Part shown: one piece after another, positions 25,765 to 34,953 of the stretch
Layout of the letters: each line of letters opens with the position of its first letter
Numbering within the stretch: the first letter of the stretch is position 1
DNA from: Cognataquiflexum nitidum
Lineage (GTDB): Bacteria; Bacteroidota; Bacteroidia; Cytophagales; Cyclobacteriaceae
Direction of reading: 5' to 3'
Assembly: GCF_022538055.1 (NCBI RefSeq)
Contig: NZ_JAKZAM010000008.1
Coordinates: 1 to 64,000, forward strand
Length of the DNA: 64,000 bases
Notes under the pieces: generated by a model
What the model saw: the letters and a program-made list of their open reading frames with translations, nothing else
The model's database searches: none
What the model was told of the DNA's origin: nothing
Made by a program: the position numbers and the translations under genes

Positions 25765-26730
25765 ATGGAATCAACACCTTTAGTCACAATTATCCTGACA
25801 GCTTTCAACCAAGGTTTTTTCATTGAAGAGACGTTGGAAAGCCTGAAAAATCAGGAATATCCCAATCTGGAAGTTTTTATAGTTGACAATGGAAGCAAAG
25901 ACAATACGAGGAAGAAAATCGATGATTGGCTGGAAAGAGGCAAGCCAATTTTCCAATTTTTTACAATTTATAGAAATGAGACATTGCCGTACTGTCAATC
26001 TTTCAATCAGGTTTTTTTGAAAAGTAAAGGCAAATATTTTATAGACTTATCAGGTGATGATGTGATCTTGCCAAGCCATATTTCAATCTCAGTCACGAAA
26101 CTCCAACAGTCCATAGGGGCAGCTTGTTGTTTTTCAGATGTTCGTATGGTTTACTCTAACGGCAAGAGCAAAACATTTTATAAAAGAACTTCTGACGGCC
26201 ATCTCAACCAAAAAGTAAAAATTGGTGATGTATACAGTACTATAGTCGAAAAAAACGCGGTTTGTTCGGTCTCTTTGGTATTTGATTCATACATTTTTAG
26301 AAAAATAGGTGGCTATGATGAAAGCCTGTCTTATGAAGATTTTGATATCATGGTTAGGCTTGCGAGAAATTACCAGTTTGTTTTTTCCAATCATATTGGC
26401 ATCAAAAAAAGAATCCATTCCAAATCCTTTGCTGCAGGTCAATATTTGCCAAAAAAGTCAGCAATGCTGCCTTCAACATTGAAGGTCTGTCAAAAAATCA
26501 AAAATATGAACCGGAAACCAAAAGAAGACAAAGCTTTGGTAAAACGGGTCTTGTATGAAGCTAAGCATGCGCTTTGGTCCGCAAATTTCGAATCTGCCGG
26601 AGGGCTGATTTCCCTGGCAAAAGGGCTTGGTGCTAAAGGATTGAAAATGTCCCTATATGCTTCTTGGGCAAATATGAAGATGGATGTCTCCGGATTATAC
26701 CTACTCCTCAAAAAAATCAACCCACGATAA
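25765..26730 (+). CDS. Family 2 glycosyltransferase
   Basis: GT-A fold of 321 residues: VTIILTAFNQGFFIEETLES at the N terminus, EVFIVDNGSKDNT, LSGDDVILPSH (the DxD-like metal site is here GDD) and YEDFDIMVRLARNYQF (the ED/D catalytic region). GT2 enzymes transfer sugars from nucleotide donors to surface polymers. It follows the WxcM-like cupin and may act in the same surface-glycan branch. The 3' end overlaps the converging M16-like gene by 14 bp. Confidence 0.88.
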   Translation: MESTPLVTIILTAFNQGFFIEETLESLKNQEYPNLEVFIVDNGSKDNTRKKIDDWLERGKPIFQFFTIYRNETLPYCQSFNQVFLKSKGKYFIDLSGDDVILPSHISISVTKLQQSIGAACCFSDVRMVYSNGKSKTFYKRTSDGHLNQKVKIGDVYSTIVEKNAVCSVSLVFDSYIFRKIGGYDESLSYEDFDIMVRLARNYQFVFSNHIGIKKRIHSKSFAAGQYLPKKSAMLPSTLKVCQKIKNMNRKPKEDKALVKRVLYEAKHALWSANFESAGGLISLAKGLGAKGLKMSLYASWANMKMDVSGLYLLLKKINPR

Positions 26731-27979
26731 TTTCCACCATTTTTTCCCTTTCGAGGTACTTTTGGGATACTTCCATGATGTCTTCAGCTGTGGCATTCAG
26801 GATATATGCCAGATGCTGCTGGTAAAACCCAAAGTCCAATCCCGCCTGATGGATGGATTTATACCTTCCGATGAGTTCAAATCCCGAACTGAATTGGGAC
26901 AACAACTTGCCTACCATATAATTTCTGACCACTTCCAATTCATGGTTAGATACAGGCTCGTTTTTGAGTTTGTCAATCTCCTTATAAACTTCCTCAATGA
27001 CGGCTTCATCGTGTTCTTTGATTACATCTGCCATTACCACCCAATAATCTGCATGTTTTAAGCCGCCGATGCTGCTGTATATGCCGTAGGTATGGCCCTT
27101 ATCCTCACGGATGTTTTTGATCAACCTGCTACCAAAGTATCCTCCAAGTATGGTATTCATGAGGTTGAGTTTGAAATAATCCGGATGGCTTTTTGAGATG
27201 AGATGACAGCCTATTCTGATACTGCTTTGTACTGATTTTGGCTTACCTTCTGTTACCCTTTGATTGCATTGGTTTTGAAATTCAGATTCTGGGTTGGGGA
27301 AAAACGAAACCGGAATATTTCCAATTAAGCGTATGACATCTTCTAGTTGGGAATCGTTCAGGTTTCCGGTAAGGAATATTTCAGAATTGGTCCAAAGGTC
27401 TTTTTTGTAAAAGTCAATCAAATCTTCCCGTTCCACTATATCCACATCTTTCTCTTCTGTAATCTGCCCATATGGATGCTTTTCTCCGAAAAGTACTTTT
27501 CTAAAAAGTTGCGATGCCCTGTGACTGTTTTTGTCCCTGTTGATATGGATGCTCAGTGCTTTTTGTTTTTTTCGTTTGGAAAGTTCTTTCTCAGGAAAAA
27601 TAGCCTCTGTGAGCAATTCTCGAAAAACCGGTAAAACGGTATTGAAATGCTTTTTGGTGGTCAAAATCGAAAGACCGTGGTTTTCGAATCCTGATTCTGT
27701 CTCCACTTCAGAAGCATAGGTGTCAAAAAAATCATCCAATGCTGCAGCATCCTTGGAAGCGGTCCCCTCTGTCACCATTTCCAGCGCGAAGTATGGGACC
27801 AACAACTTATTTTTTGTCGATTCATTGATGGAGGAACTGATCTCCAACTTGACAGCATCGATTTCCGGTGTCGGTATAAAATTCAAATGGACTCCATTTG
27901 GAAGAGTCCTTTGTATTGGTGTGGGAAATTCTATTGATGTGGGTATTCTAAAATCGGGTGCTTTGGATCTGTCCAACAT
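26717..27979 (-). CDS. M16-family peptidase-like protein lacking the zinc motif
   Basis: This 420-residue protein has the two-domain M16 layout: RTLPNGVHLNFIPTP at the start and GGYFGSRLIKNIREDKGHTY with YGIYSSIG in the second domain, the conserved Arg/Tyr segment of the non-catalytic subunit. The HxxEH site expected near residue 55 is replaced by PYFALEMVTEG, so it should be inactive alone. Such proteins usually pair with an active M16 partner encoded next door; none is present here. Its start codon overlaps the porV stop (TAATG), so it is coupled to the type IX secretion pair porU-porV. Confidence 0.85.
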   Translation of the reverse strand: MLDRSKAPDFRIPTSIEFPTPIQRTLPNGVHLNFIPTPEIDAVKLEISSSINESTKNKLLVPYFALEMVTEGTASKDAAALDDFFDTYASEVETESGFENHGLSILTTKKHFNTVLPVFRELLTEAIFPEKELSKRKKQKALSIHINRDKNSHRASQLFRKVLFGEKHPYGQITEEKDVDIVEREDLIDFYKKDLWTNSEIFLTGNLNDSQLEDVIRLIGNIPVSFFPNPESEFQNQCNQRVTEGKPKSVQSSIRIGCHLISKSHPDYFKLNLMNTILGGYFGSRLIKNIREDKGHTYGIYSSIGGLKHADYWVVMADVIKEHDEAVIEEVYKEIDKLKNEPVSNHELEVVRNYMVGKLLSQFSSGFELIGRYKSIHQAGLDFGFYQQHLAYILNATAEDIMEVSQKYLEREKMVEIIVG

Positions 27980-29202
27980 TATTCTCTTCCTGCAATGGTA
28001 TATGTCAAGGATAATCTCAAAGTTTCAGCTAGAGGATGGTTTTGAACCTGAGGTACCAAGTAAGAAAAATCAAAACCAAGTTTATTGTAATCAATTCCAA
28101 AACCCATCGTAAAGTATCTTCTTCCACCTTTGTTGGGATTTTCATAGAAGTACCCTGTCCTCAATGCGAATACATTGTTGTAAATATATTCCATACCAAA
28201 TGAAATCATGACTTCCTGCATTTCTTCACGGAATCCTCCCGGCGCATCAAAGAATGAAGTAAACATTCCATTGATCAAAGGTCTATTGGGATCTCTTCCT
28301 CCACCCGGTGCAATGACAAAATCACCATTGTTATCAGTAACCAAAACACCGTTTTCATCTCTTAATAAAATCGGCGGAGACGGGACCATCAGTTTGTTGA
28401 AATCCAATGTAAAAGTCAATGAATTGTATTCATTCAGGTTCATAAGATAAGCAGTACCGATCCTAAAATTCGTTGGAATAAAATCCAGATCATCGGCACT
28501 GTTGTAAGTGATTTTTGGGCCTATGTTATTGATAGAAACGCCCCATGAGAATTCTCCGGTTTTGTTTCCTGAAAGCACTTCTGTATTGTAGTAGAGCCCA
28601 ACATCTGTTCCAATGGTCACACCGGGTCTGCTTTCCGCTCCTCCTGCCGAGGAAATATTTCCGGACAGATTAGAATGGATAAACCTTGCTGAAATACCCA
28701 AACCCAATTTTTCTGACAATTTTCTAGAATATGTGCCGCCGACGGCGATATCTCTAGGAGTAAACTCACCCAATTCATTTCCTCTACCGTCTGTCAGTTG
28801 GATATCTCCCATATTGAAATACCTCAAATCAAATCCCCAAGCTGATTTGTCATCGATTTTGCGGTAGAAAGTCAAGTAGCTCAATGACATGTCATTGACC
28901 AGCCTTCCCAACCAGGGTGAATAGGAAAGAGAAACACCCATATCAGTGTCAATAAATGCCAACTTACCGGCGTTCCAATGTGCCGAAAAAGCATCAGGGC
29001 TAGTCGCCACACCGGCGTCCCCCATGGCAGAATGTCTGCTGTCAGGTGCAAAATTCAAAAAAGGAACTGCCGTGGTAATTACTCTTCGGGTCGGATCTTG
29101 ACCCGATACAATAGGACCATTCTGACCTGATACATGAAATGTAAATAGGAATATCCCTGAAAAAATCAAGAGGGTGACGAGGGTTTTTATCTGTATTTTC
29201 AT
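27979..29202 (-). CDS. porV: PorV, type IX secretion outer-membrane shuttle
   Basis: The 407-residue outer-membrane beta-barrel (FadL-like) has a signal peptide ending near residue 26 (HVSGQ), then VPFLNFAPDSRHSAMGDAGV and the characteristic FSAHWNAGKLAF. PorV carries type IX cargo from the SprA translocon to the PorU peptidase attachment complex. The start overlaps the porU stop by four bases (ATGA), and the stop overlaps the M16-like start, forming a tightly coupled trio. The porU-porV order is conserved in Bacteroidota. Confidence 0.95.
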   Translation of the reverse strand: MKIQIKTLVTLLIFSGIFLFTFHVSGQNGPIVSGQDPTRRVITTAVPFLNFAPDSRHSAMGDAGVATSPDAFSAHWNAGKLAFIDTDMGVSLSYSPWLGRLVNDMSLSYLTFYRKIDDKSAWGFDLRYFNMGDIQLTDGRGNELGEFTPRDIAVGGTYSRKLSEKLGLGISARFIHSNLSGNISSAGGAESRPGVTIGTDVGLYYNTEVLSGNKTGEFSWGVSINNIGPKITYNSADDLDFIPTNFRIGTAYLMNLNEYNSLTFTLDFNKLMVPSPPILLRDENGVLVTDNNGDFVIAPGGGRDPNRPLINGMFTSFFDAPGGFREEMQEVMISFGMEYIYNNVFALRTGYFYENPNKGGRRYFTMGFGIDYNKLGFDFSYLVPQVQNHPLAETLRLSLTYTIAGRE

Positions 29203-32200
29203 TGAATGATAATTTTGCCGCTCTTCGTTTCAGAAGAATTGTCCTTTTCTGAACTGAGCATTAGGGTGTAAATATAAGTTCCTTTTACGGGATATTTGGT
29301 TGTTGAACGGAAAAAATTCCATTCGATACCATCCAGTAAAAAATCAGCTTCTACATAACGGCGCTCCAATGAAAATATTTCACTGCCGTAAATAGAATAA
29401 ATTTTCAATTCTAGGTTGAGGGTCTCATTAGGCCTATTGTGCGCAACTCTAAATTTGCTTCTTTCGGTGGCAGGATTTGGGTAAGTGCCATGCTCTAAGA
29501 TCTTTAATTGCAAAGACCCCTTGATTTCGATTTCTTGAGTTTTTTCCGAACTATTGCCCACATTATCCCATGCGGTTACGGTAATCGTGTTTTTTCCCTC
29601 TTTTAGATCTGCCAATAATGTATTGATTTCTCCTTTTTCAAATCCATTGTTTTTGGCTTTGAAAAATTGGTTGAGGATTATGGGTGTTTGGTTATTGATA
29701 GTCATCTCGATGTCCTGCCCAATGGTTTGGGAAGAAATGTTGATTCCACTTTCATCCTCCAACAATATTGTCAAAGGAAGGTTTGAAAAAGGAAATGATC
29801 CACGACCATCTGATTGGTTTTGTCCAAAACGAAGTGAAATATCAGGTCCAAGTTTGTCATTGGATGTGTAGGAAGCTGTACCGCCTATTGGGATTTGGAT
29901 GGCGCCGATGGCTTCATCTCCCTGATTTAGGCTCGCAAACATCCGGATTTTTGCAGCCCCAATATTTTTGTCAATATTTTTGGGTATAAAGACATTGGCA
30001 GTAAACGTACCATCTTTGACTTCACCATTTCCTCTAAACAATACATTGTTTTCTTCTAAAAATTCAGCAGGTGGACTTTCGTCCCCAAGAGAGGTTACTG
30101 TTTGGGGTTTGTCGGTGATTTGGATATCATATATCCCTCCACTTGTAGGCTGCAGGGCACCTGTAAGCGGATCAATTATTTTCCCTTTGATTTGAATTCT
30201 TTGCATTGCACGTAAAGTATCCGTCTCTGTTTCCAAGACGAGGTCCCAAATAGTCTCTGTTTCTATGGCTAATTCAGGTATTGCCAGCTTTAGCGATGGA
30301 TCTCCAAGCAAAGAAAAATTACGGTTAAATGGTCCGTTCAGGCTGTTATTTTTTGTTAGCTTAAAAATCTCTCCCAAATCGCGTGTCTCACCGTTTTCTT
30401 TTTCAAATACTGATTCCACAAATGCCTTGTTCAAAGCAAAATTGACCGAACTGAACACCGGCCTTCCTGTAGTGAGCATGGCTATCGCTCCTTTTTTTTC
30501 GGCAAACAAAAACTCTTCAGCACCTGACCTGATAAAAGGGCTGTCATGTCTTCCAAATTCGCAGGTAGCTGTCACAATCAGCGGGAGCAATGGGTTTTCG
30601 GGCCAGTCATTTAGATCCGAAACCGTAAATACCCTTTCAGCCGTGAGGACGGTTTCATTGCCATGGCCGATGTAATTGAGTATCAAAACTCCTTCTTCGA
30701 TCGTGGACTTTAAGGCCGCTTTTGCTGCAGGGGAGCTTTGGGTCGATCCAGTCCTGATTTGCTCAAATCTGTCCAAATAAAGCTTTTTGATTAGGTACTC
30801 TGGATGGTTTTTGGATAAATAATCGTAATGAACTTCGGCATCTCTTAGGTGTATATTGTTATCCGCATCATCAGTAAAAAAAGCAAGATTTCTTTTCCAC
30901 TCACCCCGGTTATTACTTCCATTTTCATAGGAGATTATTTTGTCCACCATTTCCCGAGCTTCTGCTACCGAAATGGCAGGAATCCTTCCAATCCCGATTT
31001 GAAGTTGCTCGTCTCCGGAATTGGACTCTTCCCATTGACCCTGAGACCAATCCAAAAACCCAAAATAATCATCCGAACTGTAGGTGGTCAATGGATTTAG
31101 GCTGTTTCTGGAACTGTAAGTCGGAACAAGGTTTGGCCGTCCACCTTGTTTGGATTTGTAGTCGTATGTTCCTTTACCTAAGAATAAGACATTTTTTAAT
31201 TTTCCGGAATAATGGTAATGGTACGCAATTAGGTTTCTGATGGCAGTCACATCAGGATTGCCATACCCAAAGCTGTCATAAATATCCTCCAATACCACCA
31301 CTTCGCTTTTTATTCCCCTTTGATTTTTATGGGAGGATAACCTTTGCGCCTGCGAAAGCAAAGACCTGTGCGTAACAATCAACAATTGGGGATCTAAGTT
31401 GACATCCCTCAATCTCATATTTGCCAATCGGAAATCAGTCAATTCAGGGACCTTATTTAGATCAAAAACAGCGACTTTTTCTCCATTTTCCAAAAAAGCA
31501 TTTCCAGTGACCTCGGATATATTCAATGCGTCTGTGATTTTCCAAACCCTTTTGGAAGGGGGAAATGAATAGGTATTTCCTGAAGTCAGGTTGTAAAATA
31601 ATCCATTTCCTAAATCGGCAGAGGTGTAGGGGATGGATAATATTGCATAATCCAAATATCCTGTTCCGTTGAGGTCTGCACTTTGGAATATAACCCTGAT
31701 TTCTAAGGAGGAGCCAAATGATTGGGAAATAGAAAATTCTTCCTTTTTTTCTCTTCCCTTGATGCCATAGGTAGTATTTGGAATCGGGTTGATGAGGCTT
31801 TGCCCGATGTTTTGTCCTCCGGTATTAATTCTGAATGTACTTTCACTTAAGGATTGGGCCATCAGCCCTACCTGTAATTTGGGCAAAGCTTTTGCGCCAC
31901 TCGGTACATCGAAGGAAAAGAGGAATGATTGACCGACGAAAATGGCATTGGAATACCAGTCCCTTCCCGAACTCAAGATGTTGGTATCTTCCCATTTTTT
32001 TGTTTGGATATGGAATAATTCCTGTCCTGTAGCAACTCCCGATTGGGACTCGAGGTCAGGGATTCTGATGTCTTTGACTTTTTTTCCAATGAGGTAAAAA
32101 AGAGTGTCACTGAAATAATGGTGTTGGTACTGAAGTTGGCCTTCCGATACCATGACTTGATTTGGGCCATGAGCAAAGAAAAAAATGTCAGTACCGATGA

Positions 32201-32465
32201 TTTTGGAAGGTATTTCTTCCAAGGTGAGTTGGAGGCTATCCAATTTTTGGGGTAGCATACCTGGGGATCCAAACACCGCGACATCCCCGATATCCTCAAA
32301 GCCAAGACTTTTTAGCTGCCTTTGGGACACCCTAAAAACACCTGATTCCAAAACCGGGAATTTGTAAAAGGTCTGGTCATTTTGAGCTTGTGCGGGAATG
32401 CAAAAAAGGATCAGTATCGCAATGACTGCAAACTTAAAAACGAATTTTAATTGAATGTTAAGCAT
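29199..32465 (-). CDS. porU: PorU, type IX secretion C-terminal signal peptidase
   Basis: This 1,088-residue gingipain-like (C25) cysteine peptidase removes the C-terminal sorting domain of type IX cargo and attaches it at the cell surface. A signal peptide ends at AQAQ (about 28). The catalytic pair is visible as YIGHGNE (His601) and ATCEFGRHD (Cys635). A type A-like C-terminal sorting domain (YPNPATERSKFRV to the end) is present, as in other PorU. It is followed by porV with overlap and preceded by pssA with an eight-base overlap. Confidence 0.95.
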   Translation of the reverse strand: MLNIQLKFVFKFAVIAILILFCIPAQAQNDQTFYKFPVLESGVFRVSQRQLKSLGFEDIGDVAVFGSPGMLPQKLDSLQLTLEEIPSKIIGTDIFFFAHGPNQVMVSEGQLQYQHHYFSDTLFYLIGKKVKDIRIPDLESQSGVATGQELFHIQTKKWEDTNILSSGRDWYSNAIFVGQSFLFSFDVPSGAKALPKLQVGLMAQSLSESTFRINTGGQNIGQSLINPIPNTTYGIKGREKKEEFSISQSFGSSLEIRVIFQSADLNGTGYLDYAILSIPYTSADLGNGLFYNLTSGNTYSFPPSKRVWKITDALNISEVTGNAFLENGEKVAVFDLNKVPELTDFRLANMRLRDVNLDPQLLIVTHRSLLSQAQRLSSHKNQRGIKSEVVVLEDIYDSFGYGNPDVTAIRNLIAYHYHYSGKLKNVLFLGKGTYDYKSKQGGRPNLVPTYSSRNSLNPLTTYSSDDYFGFLDWSQGQWEESNSGDEQLQIGIGRIPAISVAEAREMVDKIISYENGSNNRGEWKRNLAFFTDDADNNIHLRDAEVHYDYLSKNHPEYLIKKLYLDRFEQIRTGSTQSSPAAKAALKSTIEEGVLILNYIGHGNETVLTAERVFTVSDLNDWPENPLLPLIVTATCEFGRHDSPFIRSGAEEFLFAEKKGAIAMLTTGRPVFSSVNFALNKAFVESVFEKENGETRDLGEIFKLTKNNSLNGPFNRNFSLLGDPSLKLAIPELAIETETIWDLVLETETDTLRAMQRIQIKGKIIDPLTGALQPTSGGIYDIQITDKPQTVTSLGDESPPAEFLEENNVLFRGNGEVKDGTFTANVFIPKNIDKNIGAAKIRMFASLNQGDEAIGAIQIPIGGTASYTSNDKLGPDISLRFGQNQSDGRGSFPFSNLPLTILLEDESGINISSQTIGQDIEMTINNQTPIILNQFFKAKNNGFEKGEINTLLADLKEGKNTITVTAWDNVGNSSEKTQEIEIKGSLQLKILEHGTYPNPATERSKFRVAHNRPNETLNLELKIYSIYGSEIFSLERRYVEADFLLDGIEWNFFRSTTKYPVKGTYIYTLMLSSEKDNSSETKSGKIIIQ

Positions 32466-33150
32466 TCTTTGAAACCAATGCCTCTATAAATGAGAGCGCA
32501 ATATACATAATAATCGCAAAAGGAATACCTGCTATCCCCAAGAGAATGAGCGAGATGACTGAGCTGATAATTACGGAATATCTAAAAAGATTGTTCGAAA
32601 AAGAGAAATCTTTAAACTTCAACGCAATGAGAGGGAGTTCTGCTACAAGTAAAAATGACATTACAATACCGATTCCTACAAGTATAAATGGGTTGGCTAA
32701 AAATTTTCCAAACAATTCAGATTTTTCTGACAGGAATGGGATTGTACTGATCAAAAGCGCATTTGCAGGGGTGGGGACACCTATGAACCTGTCCGATTGG
32801 CGCAGGTCAATGTTGAACTTGGCCAGTCTCAAAGCAGAGAATATTCCGATCAAAAAGGCTGAAAATGGCAGGTAGGTGTTTTCGGTGTTGGATTCGACCA
32901 TAGCATACAATATAAACGCAGGCAGTATACCAAAAGTAACCATGTCTGCCAATGAATCAAGCTGCTTTCCTATCTCACTGCTTACCTTGAGAATTCTTGC
33001 CACAAATCCATCCAAAAAATCAAAAACCGCCGCCAAGAAAATCCAATAAGCGCCATAATCAAGCTGACCATTAAGTACAAAAAGAATCCCTGCCATGCCT
33101 GAGGCTAGGTTTAGGGAGGTAAGTGCGTTGGGTATATATTGTTTGATCAT
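32458..33150 (-). CDS. pssA: CDP-diacylglycerol-serine O-phosphatidyltransferase
   Basis: The complete CDP-alcohol phosphotransferase signature is visible: Asp44, Asp47-Gly48, Ala51-Arg52, Gly61, Asp65 and Asp69 with exact family spacing. The protein is 230 residues with about seven membrane helices. It makes phosphatidylserine from CDP-diacylglycerol, the step toward phosphatidylethanolamine. It abuts the MBL hydrolase gene with no gap and overlaps porU, so phospholipid synthesis and type IX assembly share a transcript. Confidence 0.92.
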   Translation of the reverse strand: MIKQYIPNALTSLNLASGMAGILFVLNGQLDYGAYWIFLAAVFDFLDGFVARILKVSSEIGKQLDSLADMVTFGILPAFILYAMVESNTENTYLPFSAFLIGIFSALRLAKFNIDLRQSDRFIGVPTPANALLISTIPFLSEKSELFGKFLANPFILVGIGIVMSFLLVAELPLIALKFKDFSFSNNLFRYSVIISSVISLILLGIAGIPFAIIMYIALSFIEALVSKNA

Positions 33151-33804
33151 CTAGTATCCGGCCCGTTTGCCGACAAATGGATTGTTTTCTTTTTCTTCAC
33201 CGATGGTGGTTTCAGGCCCATGACCAGGATATACTGTAATATCCTCAGGCAGAACAAACAACTCTCTCCTGATAGAAGACAAAAGTGTCTGATGGTCTCC
33301 TCCGGGAAGGTCTGTCCTTCCGATGCTTCCCTGAAACAGGGTGTCACCCGCAATGCATATTCCTGAAGGCTTATGGTAAAATACCAAATGTCCCGGTGCA
33401 TGGCCGGGAACAAACAGGATATCCATGCTGTGGTTGCCGATGATAAGTTTTTGTTTTTCATCAATAAATGCGTCAGGTTCGGCCTCTTCATACCCTGCAA
33501 AACCATAATTTGGAGCGTATACTTTTACCGATTTGAGAACAGGAAGTTCATTGCGGTGAATCCAAAGAGGGACTTTGTAGGTGTTTTTCACAAAGGCATT
33601 TCCCAGTACATGGTCAATATGGCAATGTGTATTGACTAATTGGGTAACTTTTAGCCCTTCGGCTTGAATGTAGCTGCTCAGGATTTCTTTTTCCTTTTTC
33701 TCAAAGCAGCCAGGATCAAAAATTGTCGCCTCTTTTGTTTCGTCATAAAGAATGTAGGTATTTTCGTAAAAAGGATTGAAAGTGAATGTTTTGATCTGAA
33801 GCAT
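33151..33804 (-). CDS. Metallo-beta-lactamase-fold hydrolase (glyoxalase II-like)
   Basis: Binuclear zinc site: THCHIDHVLG (His60, His62, Asp64, His65), FVPGHAPGHLVFY (about 135) and CIAGDTLFQGSIGRTD (about 155). This is the pattern of small YcbL/glyoxalase II-like hydrolases of about 210-220 residues. The likely substrate is a thioester such as a glutathione- or bacillithiol-type adduct, not demonstrable here. It abuts pssA directly and is divergent from the flavoprotein at 33860. Confidence 0.88.
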   Translation of the reverse strand: MLQIKTFTFNPFYENTYILYDETKEATIFDPGCFEKKEKEILSSYIQAEGLKVTQLVNTHCHIDHVLGNAFVKNTYKVPLWIHRNELPVLKSVKVYAPNYGFAGYEEAEPDAFIDEKQKLIIGNHSMDILFVPGHAPGHLVFYHKPSGICIAGDTLFQGSIGRTDLPGGDHQTLLSSIRRELFVLPEDITVYPGHGPETTIGEEKENNPFVGKRAGY

Positions 33805-33848
33805 AGGAAAACTTTTTATAATCTACCCAAAATAACGAATAAAGAAAC

Positions 33849-33856
33849 TAATTTTG
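33849..33856 (+). promoter_or_regulatory. Bacteroidota -7 box (TAATTTTG) next to a start codon
   Basis: TAATTTTG fits the TAnnTTTG consensus used by the primary sigma factor of Bacteroidota and ends three bases before the ATG at 33860. No clear -33 TTG is visible. If used, the transcript would have essentially no leader. Confidence 0.35.
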
Positions 33857-33859
33857 ACC

Positions 33860-34909
33860 ATGGAAGTTGATTTTTTACTCATTGGCCAAGGATTGGCAGG
33901 TACGGTATTGTCACATAGATTACTACAGATTGGCAAAAAAGTAATGGTCATAGACATGCCTTTTGCCAATCAAAGTAGCCGTGTCGCTGCAGGTCTGTAC
34001 AATCCGATTACAGGCAAAAAAATGGTAAAATCATGGAATACTGATTTACTTTTTCCGGAGATCGAACCACTTTACACCCAACTTGAGGAGCTTCTAGACA
34101 CAAAATTTCTTTATAAAAAAAACATCTACCGCCCTTTTTTAAATATTGAAGAGCAAAATGAGTGGATGGGCAAAACAGGAGATCCCGGATTTGAACCTTA
34201 TTTTGAGAAAATCTTTTCCAAAGAAGTTTATCCTAATGCTGTCAATCCATTTGGTGGAATTCTTTTAAAAAACTCAGGTTACCTTGACATCAATACCCTT
34301 CTAAGCACCTATTCGGCGTATTTAAAAGAAAAGAACCTGCTCAGGGAGGGAAAATTTGAGGAACAACTTCTTCAAATCAGGGGGACGGATTTCAGGTACG
34401 AAGACATCACGGCACAAGCAGTCGTCTATTGCAATGGTCTTGGCGCCATGAACAGTCAATTTTTTTCAGACTTGCCTTTTGCACCTGTCAAAGGCGAAAT
34501 ACTCGATTTGGAACAGGATTTTAGTCCTGAGGAAATCATTAATCGAGGGGTATTCAGAATCACCCTTCCAGATGGAATACATAGGGTCGGGTCGACTTAC
34601 ACATGGCATGATATGGACCAAGGTCCTACTGAAAATGCCAAAAAGGAATTGTTGGAAAAATTAGAAAAACTTGTGCCTGCTTCCGTCCAATCTATAAAAA
34701 GTCACCGGTTTGGTATCCGCCCTGCCACAAAGGACAGGAAACCTTTTTTAGGTGAACATCCTGTGCATTCGGGCGTTTATATTTTCAATGGTTTTGGAGC
34801 CAAGGGGGTATCTTTGGTCCCATACTACAGTAAAATTATGGTTGAAATGCTTTTATTTGGTCACCAACCCGAAAAAGAAGTAAACATTGACAGGTTTAGA
34901 AAAACATAA
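33860..34909 (+). CDS. FAD-dependent oxidoreductase (DAO family)
   Basis: LLIGQGLAGTVLSHRL near residues 6-20 is the FAD loop, followed by SSRVAAGLYNPITGKKM and a C-terminal GIRPATKDRKPFLGEHP and FNGFGAKGVSLVPYYS. This is the pattern of DAO-family enzymes related to the MnmC C-terminal domain or glycine oxidase. No methyltransferase domain is fused. A TTG at 33854 is in frame, but the ATG is preferred. It may share a transcript with the large outer-membrane protein gene that follows after 44 bp. Confidence 0.82.
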   Translation: MEVDFLLIGQGLAGTVLSHRLLQIGKKVMVIDMPFANQSSRVAAGLYNPITGKKMVKSWNTDLLFPEIEPLYTQLEELLDTKFLYKKNIYRPFLNIEEQNEWMGKTGDPGFEPYFEKIFSKEVYPNAVNPFGGILLKNSGYLDINTLLSTYSAYLKEKNLLREGKFEEQLLQIRGTDFRYEDITAQAVVYCNGLGAMNSQFFSDLPFAPVKGEILDLEQDFSPEEIINRGVFRITLPDGIHRVGSTYTWHDMDQGPTENAKKELLEKLEKLVPASVQSIKSHRFGIRPATKDRKPFLGEHPVHSGVYIFNGFGAKGVSLVPYYSKIMVEMLLFGHQPEKEVNIDRFRKT

Positions 34910-34953
34910 TTCAAATTTTTAAGTATATTTAAAACCCAAGTGAATCAGGTTAG

